From contig JABEUL010000066.1 of NCBI GenBank assembly GCA_013044465.1, forward strand, positions 1-5,204: 5,204 nt of DNA, written 5' to 3'. Each line of letters opens with the position of its first letter. Position 1 is the first letter of the stretch. Below are positions 1 through 5,204 of this stretch, one piece after another. The position numbers were made by a program, and so were the translations under genes. Origin of the DNA: Acidimicrobiales bacterium (lineage in GTDB: Bacteria > Actinomycetota > Acidimicrobiia > Acidimicrobiales > JABEUL01). The notes under the pieces were generated by a model. It had not been told where the DNA came from. It was given only the letters and a program-made list of their open reading frames with translations, and did not search any database.

Positions 1-38
1 AACCAGTTTTACACGAAATAACACGCCAAGTGGTGGAT

Positions 39-59
39 AATCGCGCGGTCCGCGCGATT
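39..59. repeat. 21-bp perfect palindrome, GC-rich
   Basis: Two 10-base arms, AATCGCGCGG and CCGCGCGATT, are exact reverse complements around a single central T (position 49). The core is pure G/C and stands out from the AT-rich surroundings. No T-tract follows on either strand and the loop is too short for a normal terminator hairpin. A protein-binding or recombination site is possible. It lies next to the C-terminal end of the decayed IS66 transposase, but it does not resemble an IS66 terminal repeat that I know. Confidence 0.6.
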
Positions 60-77
60 CCCTGGCCAGAGCCACCT

Positions 78-644
78 TTAGGGTACCTGAACTGTTACCA
101 TAGTTGAAACGTGGCTTCGGATTGCATGGAAATGCTCGGCGCCTTCCTTAGTGTGCCACAATTCGGTGTTTAGTAACATGGGCGGCAATTGTGGGTAGGT
201 CAAATACTTGGCGAGTCTCCATATCGACAATTTCTCCATTAAAGAGATCACTGTTACACGACTAACATACTTTTGGGGAACGTAGAATAACCTCATCTGG
301 ATTAGCTACTTGTGCCAGATGCTTTCCTTCGCTACCTGGTTGCTTGCCGGGTCGTCGCTTTGCATAACGACGTGCTTCTCTATTTAAAGCTAAGGGCTTA
401 GCGAGTCCTTCAAGAGATGGAGGCATAGAAGAGTTACGTGAGTTTCGATTCAGCCGCTCCTCTAAATCAGCGATACGACTTACTAACTTTGTCGTTAGCT
501 CTTTAATATTGAGTTCTCTGTTTGCATCTGGACTATCTCCTCCCTTAATCCCAAATTCTCGGCATTAAGGTCGGCGTTATGATTACGAAGGTCCATAATC
601 TCTCGCAAGAGCAAGTCTTCTCTATCAACGTGATCGTTTTCCAC
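78..644 (-). pseudogene. Decayed IS66-family transposase (TnpC-like), internally deleted
   Basis: This is a broken transposase of the IS66 family, readable only by joining three frames. From a possible GTG at 644 the first frame gives a charged coiled coil (LLLREIMDLRNHNADLNAEN, then LREEIVQMQTEN) and stops. Another frame picks up near 520 with IADLEERLNRNSRNSSMPPS, the classic IS66 N-terminal motif, followed by a basic Arg/Lys-rich stretch ending in RRPGKQPGSEGKH. It then enters a zinc-finger-like segment containing METRQVFDLPTIAAHVTKHR. That frame carries in-frame stops at 262-264 and 148-150. Just before the second stop the coding sense jumps to a third frame with TKEGAEHFHAIRSHVSTM, which matches the extreme C-terminus of IS66 transposases. 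The whole catalytic core between zinc finger and C-terminus is therefore missing. It may continue weakly left of 78. Family assignment is confident; the gene cannot be functional. Confidence 0.88.
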
Positions 645-902
645 ATATAAAAGTTCAGCAGATATTGGAAGAAATCACGAGCATTTCAACCTCGCAGACG
701 CGCTGGCCACCCGCGTATTTAAAAAGAATCTAAAGTGGCCCTCAAAATAACTACTCAAATATCCTTACGGCAACGCTTAAGAAGTCCTAACAAGTTAAAT
801 TACTTCACAACAATTATTTCCAATATGAAATGATTAAAAACTTTGAGATATCAAATTCATAAACACACCACTGCATTGCAGTAATGGAGAAGTCTTTTCC
901 TC
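645..902. other. Intergenic stretch without a supported gene
   Basis: This stretch lies upstream of the decayed transposase and downstream of the membrane-protein gene. I find no open frame with a start and ribosome site on either strand. It contains a 13-bp palindrome at 870-882 (arms ACTGCA and TGCAGT around a T), 20 bases past the stop of the membrane-protein gene. No clear T-tract follows on the minus strand, so I do not call it a terminator. A 6-base inverted pair GGCCAC/GTGGCC lies near 706-740 and could be chance. Confidence 0.5.
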
Positions 903-2156
903 CTAGGAACTTGGAAAACCATTTTCCTGCCAGTCCATTGATATTGACCCAGAAGCACCGGCTACAAAAATTCCGGGTGGGCTTTCAACGCCCATAGTGC
1001 ACGCGCTGGACGGAACAGCTGTTGTGCTCGTACCATAAGTGGTTCCACTCGGAAGAGTTAGGCTGCTGTTTGAAAATGAAGTAGGCAAGCCGATACTAGA
1101 TTTATTTATGAAAATTGCGTAGCATCTACCAGTCACACTCGAGTAAGCAACTGCCTCTGCACTTTGACTAAAAATCGACGAGGTGCCACCCGCGCCGGCT
1201 TGGACATCATTGGGACCATTTGGCGTTGTAGTCACATAGGAAATATTGGTTTCCCCTTGTTGCATTTGAGTAACTAGATTTGTACCGGCCATATAAAAAG
1301 TCCCCCCATTTTCTGTATAAACTACATTCAGTTCGATTATGGCATTCCCTAGATTTGATTCCGCCTGTCGACTTCCGGTCGGGGATCCGCTATTTCCTGA
1401 GTTGCCCGAAGTTGGCGGGGCACTTTGAAGATAAACATACCATGTACCGTTTATCTTCTCACAGGGAACTGTAAAAATTGAAGAACCACTTGACAAGGCA
1501 AGTGTCCAAGCCTCTCCAAATGAAATGCCTGTGGCCGGGAGACCATAATTTGGATTAGTGTTTAAAATACACTTATTTCCTTTACTCTGTAGGCCGCTCA
1601 CTCCACACGCTTGACCTACTACAGATACAAGTGCCTCATTTCCACTTACCTGATAATTAGCAGCTTTAAGCGACCCAGTCACGAAGCTTGAACTTAATGA
1701 AATGTGAAGCGTAGATACGCAATCACTTGTTGTCACTCCAGTTGCATACTTGCAAGCTGTGGATACATCCTTTGCAATAAGTGCTGAAAGAAAACTATTT
1801 ACTTCAGGTGTCGGATTATCAGAACTTGCGGAAAGGGCCATGTACCCTATGGTCCCACCACCGATCAGAAGCAACAACACGATAACTATTGCAATTATTG
1901 CTTTCTTTCTAGAATTCCTTGGAGCAGCAGACTTCTCATAATGTGTGCCCGTTTGGAATCCTCCTTGCACTGGAGGCTGGTACCCAGGTTGAAATCCATA
2001 AGTAGATGGAGTGGCATCAGGCATTGGACTTTGGTATTGGGGCTGAGTTGTTAAAGGTGGCGTTGGCACTTCACTTGGTGGGATGTAGACGTCAGGTGGA
2101 TACCACTTTCCATCATGCCCTAAGAGCCAGCCCGGACCGCCAGGTACGTTGCTCAC
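903..2156 (-). CDS. Single-pass membrane protein with WYPP N-terminal motif and pilin-like C-terminal domain
   Basis: The 417-residue product starts at GTG 2156, chosen because a perfect AGGAGG sits 6 bases upstream. Domains in order: residues 5-22 form the GPGW...DGKWYPPD motif seen in many actinobacterial (especially Acidimicrobiia) membrane proteins. Residues 23-79 are a Pro/Gln/Tyr-rich cytoplasmic linker. RNSRKK (80-85) precedes one membrane helix (86-108). Residues 113-245 form an exported domain with Cys at 135, 146, 184, 196 and 232; its start (TPEVNSFLSALIAKD) resembles the DUF4878/NTF2-like class. A Ser/Gly linker (249-262) leads to residues 263-417. RQAESNLGNAIIELNVVYTE there resembles the region just after the N-terminal helix of actinobacterial pilin-like proteins, and Cys345 and Cys386 may pair. 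No signal peptidase or prepilin cleavage motif is visible, so it is probably anchored N-in/C-out. A role in surface sensing or scaffolding is a guess; function is unknown. It is monocistronic as far as can be seen. Confidence 0.9.
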   Translation of the reverse strand: MSNVPGGPGWLLGHDGKWYPPDVYIPPSEVPTPPLTTQPQYQSPMPDATPSTYGFQPGYQPPVQGGFQTGTHYEKSAAPRNSRKKAIIAIVIVLLLLIGGGTIGYMALSASSDNPTPEVNSFLSALIAKDVSTACKYATGVTTSDCVSTLHISLSSSFVTGSLKAANYQVSGNEALVSVVGQACGVSGLQSKGNKCILNTNPNYGLPATGISFGEAWTLALSSGSSIFTVPCEKINGTWYVYLQSAPPTSGNSGNSGSPTGSRQAESNLGNAIIELNVVYTENGGTFYMAGTNLVTQMQQGETNISYVTTTPNGPNDVQAGAGGTSSIFSQSAEAVAYSSVTGRCYAIFINKSSIGLPTSFSNSSLTLPSGTTYGTSTTAVPSSACTMGVESPPGIFVAGASGSISMDWQENGFPSS

Positions 2157-2162
2157 AATATG

Positions 2163-2168
2163 CCTCCT
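2163..2168 (-). promoter_or_regulatory. Ribosome binding site AGGAGG deciding the GTG start
   Basis: The minus strand reads AGGAGG, then six bases (CATATT), then GTG at 2156. This perfect Shine-Dalgarno with ideal spacing fixes the start of the membrane-protein gene. It excludes the longer reading from TTG at 2192, which would place this site inside the coding region. Confidence 0.88.
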
Positions 2169-2274
2169 CACCAAAATCCAATTTGATTTCAATAGAAACT
2201 ACCATATTTTTGCTCTTCCACACTTGCTTTAATATGAATAAATACCTAATCCAGCATGTTTGCCACATATTTAG

Positions 2275-2304
2275 ATTATTTGCATCTATTCAGACCCCCG
2301 TCAA
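2275..2304 (-). promoter_or_regulatory. Probable sigma70-type promoter of the membrane-protein gene
   Basis: On the minus strand a -35 TTGACG (2299-2304) and a -10 AATAAT (2275-2280) are separated by 18 bp. Each hexamer matches consensus at five of six positions. Transcription would begin near 2268, giving a leader of about 110 nt before the GTG at 2156. Seen in sequence only; an AT-rich background makes chance matches possible. Confidence 0.5.
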
Positions 2305-2495
2305 CAATTTAAGCCTTGATTTAGGTAGTCCCTAGAGAGTTATTTTCAAATATCCGCGTGACCAGTGTGTTAGGAGTAGCTAGAAAGTCGCGATTTGTGC
2401 CCAGCTCTGCTGGACTTGTATGTATGGAAATCACTGGGAGAAGATTGCTTTGGAACGTGAGAAGAAGATTACTGAACTGGAGGAAACGGTTAGGT

Positions 2496-2986
2496 GTTGC
2501 TTCAAGTTATTAATATACCCTACTAACTTGTCCTAAACGCCATGGAACTACTGCATGGACGAAATGTTGGTAATCTCAAAGATGACTGGCATTGCAGTCC
2601 AAGATGGGTGGAAACCTTATCGCACCTACGATGTTCTCCATCAACTTTGTAATTCGAACCATTTAAGAGAGCTACAGGCTGCTTCAGAGAATCTAGGCCA
2701 AGTCTGGGCAGAAGAGATGATAGAACTTCTCCTCTGTGCCAAAGACGAAGTTTAGAAGCAAAGGCCAAAACACACCTAACTAAAAATACCGTTCTCAATA
2801 TTGAAGCTCGCTATAAAGTTCTAATTACTGAAGCAATTCAACCAATCCTGAGCGAAGCAAGCCAAAGCTGACAACTTCTGTGCAATTCGCAGCTACATTG
2901 CAACCATAAAGAAACACAACTGCAACGTGCTTGAAAGTCTACGCCGATTATTCAAAGGCCAACTCTGGTTGCCATCCGAGACCTGA
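2496..2986 (+). pseudogene. Second decayed IS66-family transposase, C-terminal half
   Basis: This is an IS66 transposase remnant on the plus strand, broken over three frames. TLLTCPKRHGTTA (to about 2555) joins by frameshift to MDEMLVISKMTGIAVQDGWK and YDVLHQLCNSNHLREL, the highly typical DGWxPY...LCNxHHLREL block of the DDE domain. A frameshift at the TAG 2753-2755 leads to LEAKAKTHLTKNTVLNIEAR. A further shift near 2860 returns to ADNFCAIRSYIATIKKHNCN and VLESLRRLFKGQLWLPSET, which ends at a natural-looking TGA 2984-2986. About 60 residues, including the FDNNQAER-type segment with the third catalytic acid, are deleted before ADNFC. An in-frame stop (TAA) also lies near 2511. Just upstream, KIALEREKKITELEETVR (about 2441-2494) may be the N-terminal coiled coil fused by a large deletion; this is tentative. 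It is oriented opposite to the remnant at 78-644. Confidence 0.88.
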
Positions 2987-3228
2987 ATAGTTACTATGCC
3001 GAATGGACGCACAATGCCTCGCAACCTGCAAAGTAGTCGGATAATCTGTTCACTTCTGAGCTTATGACTTCATCATCACGGCCGAGCTTCCTAATTTCCT
3101 AATCGGATTCGGCAGATTACGCAACGGGACTTAACCTTGAGCTTCTCAACTGGGAATGTCGGCAATAACTAGACGACTAGAGCTCCGTCGTAGAACTTAC
3201 TGCGACAAAGACTCTAGGACAATTTGGG
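2987..3228. other. Gene-free spacer past the IS66 remnant
   Basis: I see no supported gene here on either strand. A short hairpin-like pair ACGAC/GTCGT near 3173-3192 lies downstream (minus sense) of the extended small membrane gene, but the stem is only 5 bp and no T-run follows. No IS66 terminal inverted repeat was recognised, so the right edge of the old insertion cannot be placed. Confidence 0.4.
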
Positions 3229-3373
3229 TTATTTCTTGCCGCTTTTGCTTCGTTCATATAACCAAATTGAAAACGCAATTAGTATCACTAGCCTGAGACC
3301 GCTATGAACTACAAACACACCTAATTGGCTGGGACCACCCCATGAAGGGCTATAACTAGCTGGATTAGAATAA
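3229..3373 (-). other. Out-of-frame 3' extension of the small membrane protein gene
   Basis: Past the repeat, the minus strand stays open for over 40 codons in the frame reached by removing one TTGATTA unit. It encodes SNPASYSPSWGGPSQLGVFV, then a helix-like LRLVILIAFSIWLY, then ERSKSGKK and TAA at 3229-3231. A polar aromatic loop, a hydrophobic helix and a basic C-terminus are what a membrane protein continuing outward from helix 2 should have. This argues that the segment is, or recently was, coding. It has no start of its own. Confidence 0.6.
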
Positions 3374-3396
3374 TCAATAATCAATAATCAATAATC
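3371..3396. repeat. Heptamer tandem repeat TAATCAA (3 full units plus TAATC)
   Basis: The plus strand reads three exact TAATCAA units (3371-3391) followed by TAATC. On the coding (minus) strand the unit is TTGATTA. Because 7 is not a multiple of 3, each gain or loss shifts the frame of the small membrane gene. By hand translation, three or more units give 68 residues, two give 114, one gives 81 and none gives 64. Confidence 0.95.
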
Positions 3397-3580
3397 CGGC
3401 GATACCTCTCAATGCCAAAAATAAGGCAACGACTCCTCCCAAAGTTATACAAGTTGGCCTTAGAACCTTCTTCCGAAATTTAGGCGAGAATATAGAGATA
3501 ATTGCAAGTACAATGACAACCGCCAAAGCTACTAATGCAATGTAACCGACTATGTAGTTGCCAGCATTGTTGTGTTTCAT
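3374..3580 (-). CDS. Small two-helix membrane protein, frame ends inside a heptamer repeat
   Basis: The product as written has 68 residues starting at ATG 3580. Helix 1 spans about residues 9-31 (IVGYIALVALAVVIVLAIIS) and helix 2 about 43-66. A basic loop, SPKFRKKVLR, lies between them and predicts that the loop is cytoplasmic. No good Shine-Dalgarno is visible. A promoter-like pair ends 12 bp before the ATG, so the mRNA would be nearly leaderless. The last residues (LLIIDY) and the TGA stop at 3374-3376 are encoded by TTGATTA repeats. One repeat fewer would open the frame to TAA 3229-3231, making 114 residues with a third helix (about LGVFVVHSGLRLVILIAFSI) and a basic tail (ERSKSGKK). The truncated form may thus be an off or alternative state, or a recent lesion. 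I do not recognise the family and assign no function. Confidence 0.65.
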   Translation of the reverse strand: MKHNNAGNYIVGYIALVALAVVIVLAIISIFSPKFRKKVLRPTCITLGGVVALFLALRGIAGLLIIDY

Positions 3581-3592
3581 AAGCTCGCACTT

Positions 3593-3621
3593 AATTTATG
3601 ATAAGACAACTTTAGTGACAA
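3593..3621 (-). promoter_or_regulatory. Probable promoter of the small membrane protein gene
   Basis: Minus strand: -35 TTGTCA (3616-3621), 17-bp spacer, -10 TAAATT (3593-3598), then 12 bases to the ATG at 3580. The start would leave a leader of roughly six bases, consistent with leaderless-type translation and with the missing Shine-Dalgarno. The same spacing and the same -10 hexamer occur before the ORF starting at 4842. Confidence 0.45.
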
Positions 3622-3749
3622 CACAAAACTGCAAAAAGTTAATATTGAGATAACAAGAAACGACCTTTTTTACTTTTCAATTTACAGATTTTACTTCACT
3701 TTTCAGGTTTATACCTATAGAAGTAGATCTTGGTGCAATAGTTGCCATT

Positions 3750-4592
3750 CTATTTCTCGGGTTCCTGGACTGCCAAGCAGTAATGACGATACAATTCGCC
3801 AACATTTTTTGGTACAGAGTCAAGTTCAACTTCGCTTTTACCTGCCATTAGTGCAATTGCATCCAGAATGTAGAGCATCTTCATTGAATCCCAATTCAAA
3901 TTCGCATTTAAAGCCGTGGAAGCAGTTATTTCGATCTTGTCCTCATGACAAAGCTCAGCTAGCTCATCTACAAATTCATCAAAGGTAAGTACTTTATCGG
4001 CAAAGCTGTCTTTGTTGACAGAACTCAAATTCTTTTCAACTACTTGACTCTTTTCATTCCTGAAACCACTCCAGTTCAAACCGGAAATGGCAAAGACATG
4101 CATATCCCAATATCTACCGTCAAAAAAACTATGTTCACGTAGTAGGCCTTCCCTGGTGGCTACTTTTCCGAGTTCGCTTTCAAATTGCTCCAGATTGTAG
4201 TCAAGTGTCGAAAAATAGATCTTTCTGAATCGAAACATCTTAAATAAGTAATCAATTAGGAGTCCGACACCCTCAACTGCTAGCCCAGTTCCGCGAGTCT
4301 CGGGTGTCGAAATAACTCCCAAGTGAGCCCACCCATCTTGATGGTTGGCATCAAAAGCAGTTACAAGTCCCACTGGTTTGCCACTCCCAATTATTTCTGG
4401 AACAAATTGGCATAAAACACCCCTCCACAGATTGTGAACAAATTCTTCCGGACCCGGTGTCATCCCTTTGTAGCGCCACCTAAATCCTGCATCATGTGAA
4501 AGTGATATGCGATAAAGCCATTCGTAATCATTCCTATCTACAGGACGAAGTCGCACGTATTGGCCGCATAATTCGGTTGATTTTTTATTCAC
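3750..4592 (-). CDS. GNAT acyltransferase fused to a C-terminal acyl-carrier-like domain
   Basis: The 280-residue product starts at GTG 4592 with AGGA six bases upstream. Residues 10-170 form a RimJ/RimL-type GNAT domain (Acetyltransf_3 class), opening with VRLRPVDRNDYEWLYRIS. The pyrophosphate-binding loop is at R100-G-T-G-L-A105 (consensus R/Q-x-x-G-x-G/A), followed by a helix and the RKIYFSTLDYN strand. A polar linker (about 171-200) leads to residues 203-275, the length of an acyl carrier protein. LTFDEFVDELAELC is helix I, NWDSMKMLYILDAIAL matches the carrier DSL motif with Ser236 as candidate phosphopantetheine site, and VGELYRHY is a typical last helix. GNAT enzymes move acyl groups from CoA or a carrier to an amine or similar acceptor; the fusion suggests an acyl group tethered in cis, but substrate and acceptor are unknown. 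Its start overlaps the upstream ORF by 8 bp, suggesting translational coupling. Confidence 0.9.
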   Translation of the reverse strand: MNKKSTELCGQYVRLRPVDRNDYEWLYRISLSHDAGFRWRYKGMTPGPEEFVHNLWRGVLCQFVPEIIGSGKPVGLVTAFDANHQDGWAHLGVISTPETRGTGLAVEGVGLLIDYLFKMFRFRKIYFSTLDYNLEQFESELGKVATREGLLREHSFFDGRYWDMHVFAISGLNWSGFRNEKSQVVEKNLSSVNKDSFADKVLTFDEFVDELAELCHEDKIEITASTALNANLNWDSMKMLYILDAIALMAGKSEVELDSVPKNVGELYRHYCLAVQEPEK

Positions 4593-4842
4593 TTAGCTTC
4601 CTACAGAGTTGCCAAAGCACAGATTCTAAAGAAGACCAATATCCAACCCAGTTATTTTTCTGGATGCTACCCGTCCAAGTCGGGAAAGCGCATGGAGCCA
4701 CATTTTCCAAAAATGTTTGCCTGCAAAAGTGAAATTCCCATTTGGTTGCACATTCTCCAATCCACTGATTGCGTTTCATGGCCACTTCTTTCATGATTTG
4801 TATGTTAAAACGAGGTCTCGCGAAAGACGATCCACTAATCAT
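4585..4842 (-). CDS. Small Trp/Cys-rich hypothetical protein upstream of the GNAT-carrier gene
   Basis: The ORF has 85 codons from ATG 4842 to TAA 4585-4587. I do not recognise it. It has six Trp (27, 35, 56, 65, 69, 77) and four Cys (31, 40, 51, 80), no obvious membrane helix and no signal peptide. ATG 4842 is preferred because it lies 12 bp after a TTGACA-17-TAAATT promoter. Later Met codons at residues 17 and 22 lack a convincing ribosome site. Its last codons overlap the GTG of the GNAT-carrier gene (GTGAATAA), the usual sign of coupled genes. It could instead be a remnant of a longer protein, with the ORF serving mainly as a translated leader. Composition is atypical for a stable globular protein, so that it is a real functional gene is only moderately likely. 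Confidence 0.5.
   Translation of the reverse strand: MISGSSFARPRFNIQIMKEVAMKRNQWIGECATKWEFHFCRQTFLENVAPCAFPTWTGSIQKNNWVGYWSSLESVLWQLCRKLSE
4599..4602 (-). promoter_or_regulatory. Ribosome binding site AGGA for the GNAT-carrier gene
   Basis: The minus strand reads AGGA, six bases (AGCTAA), then GTG at 4592. The site lies inside the upstream 85-codon ORF, supporting the GTG start and reinitiation by coupled ribosomes. Confidence 0.6.
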
Positions 4843-4854
4843 GTGTGTAGTTTT

Positions 4855-4883
4855 AATTTACAGTTAAGTTTTTAAGCTGTCAA
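4855..4883 (-). promoter_or_regulatory. Promoter of the 85-codon ORF / GNAT-carrier operon
   Basis: Minus strand: consensus -35 TTGACA (4878-4883), 17-bp spacer, -10 TAAATT (4855-4860), then 12 bases to ATG 4842. The -35 is perfect and the spacing ideal. The start would be about five bases before the ATG, so the transcript is nearly leaderless. Confidence 0.6.
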
Positions 4884-5204
4884 TTTTTAATACAAATTCT
4901 AAATCAAACAAATACGGCTAGTTTTTAGGAGTGCACTAGAGCGAGCACATATTCTTGCCGCTTTGCAAATTCAATTAAGTCTCGACAACTTTGGAGCATC
5001 TTGATCAGGATAGAAAACGATTTGCAACATTTTCCCAGACATGTCTATTTCCGAATCGAAGCATTCATTTCTATTGAATAATTAATGATCGCTTGTATGA
5101 AATTGGAGGCAAAGTATTTAAATTTACGAAAAATGGAAAGGGCAAATACACGGTTTAAATTGCGCAGACTTGGTGTTTTTTTTAAAGATTGCTAGTTCTT
5201 AGTA
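4884..5204. other. AT-rich region without a supported gene
   Basis: No frame on either strand combines a start, a ribosome site and reasonable length. On the minus strand a stretch ending at TAA 4925-4927 reads KMLQSCRDLIEFAKRQEYVL, and another open stretch without a Met start ends at a TAG near 5051. They lie in one frame separated by that stop and could be remnants of a degraded gene, but I recognise no family. A 32-codon plus-strand ORF (5097-5195) lacks a ribosome site. Confidence 0.4.

Noticed and set aside
870..882. 13-bp palindrome as a terminator for the 903-2156 gene
   Set aside because: The arms are only 6 bp with a single-base centre and no T-tract follows on the minus strand.
2157..2192. 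Longer start (TTG at 2192) for the membrane-protein gene
   Set aside because: The perfect AGGAGG at 2163-2168 would fall inside the coding region, and the extra 12 residues do not resemble the usual start of WYPP-motif proteins.
2006..2335. Plus-strand ORF of 109 codons opposite the membrane-protein gene
   Set aside because: It is antisense to an intact gene and its promoter, has no ribosome site, and its translation looks unlike a protein family; it is a shadow frame.
2401..2413. Hairpin CCAGC-TCT-GCTGG
   Set aside because: The stem is 5 bp, no T-run follows, and no gene end is close by; it could easily be chance.
3653..3749. Terminator after the GNAT-carrier gene
   Set aside because: Only a 4-bp stem (AGGT/ACCT) and scattered A/T runs are present, with no convincing stem followed by a T-tract.
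4496..4732. Plus-strand ORF of 78 codons across the GNAT-carrier start
   Set aside because: It is antisense to the coupled gene pair, with no ribosome site and no family resemblance.
5097..5195. Plus-strand ORF of 32 codons (MKLEAKYLNLRK...)
   Set aside because: There is no ribosome site or promoter at suitable spacing, and an ORF of this length is expected by chance.

Overview
The window (about 5.2 kb, AT-leaning) looks like accessory chromosome from an actinobacterium. The best clue is the N-terminal motif GPGWLLGHDGKWYPPD in the protein at 903-2156. GPGW...DGKWYPP openings of this kind are, to my knowledge, typical of membrane proteins of the class Acidimicrobiia (Acidithrix/Ferrimicrobium-like organisms). 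This taxonomic call is inference from one motif plus GTG starts and short leaders. No rRNA, tRNA or housekeeping gene is present to confirm it.

Layout from left to right. Positions 78-644 (minus) hold a decayed IS66-type transposase with frameshifts, stops and a large internal deletion; a 21-bp GC-rich palindrome lies at 39-59. Positions 903-2156 (minus) encode an intact 417-residue single-pass membrane protein with a pilin-like C-terminal domain, an AGGAGG ribosome site and a plausible sigma70-type promoter. Positions 2496-2986 (plus) hold a second decayed IS66 transposase covering other parts of the family and pointing the opposite way. Positions 3229-3580 (minus) hold a small membrane protein gene whose reading frame stops inside a 7-bp tandem repeat. 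Positions 3750-4592 (minus) encode a GNAT acyltransferase fused to an acyl-carrier-like domain. It overlaps by 8 bp an upstream 85-codon ORF (4585-4842), so the two probably form an operon. Positions 4884-5204 hold no gene I can support.

The strongest unusual signal is the heptamer repeat at 3371-3396. With the three full units present, the small protein ends at 68 residues. With one unit fewer, the frame runs on to 3229 and gives 114 residues, adding a polar extracellular-like loop, a third membrane helix and a basic tail that fit the positive-inside rule. This is either a slippage-driven switch (contingency locus) or a recent repeat expansion that truncated the gene.

A second pattern is that the small membrane gene and the 85-codon ORF share one start layout: TTGnCA, 17 bp, TAAATT, 12 bp, ATG. 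This suggests near-leaderless transcripts from the same class of promoter. The GNAT-carrier fusion suggests covalently tethered acyl or aminoacyl chemistry, but no partner enzyme (adenylation, KS or PPTase) lies in the window.
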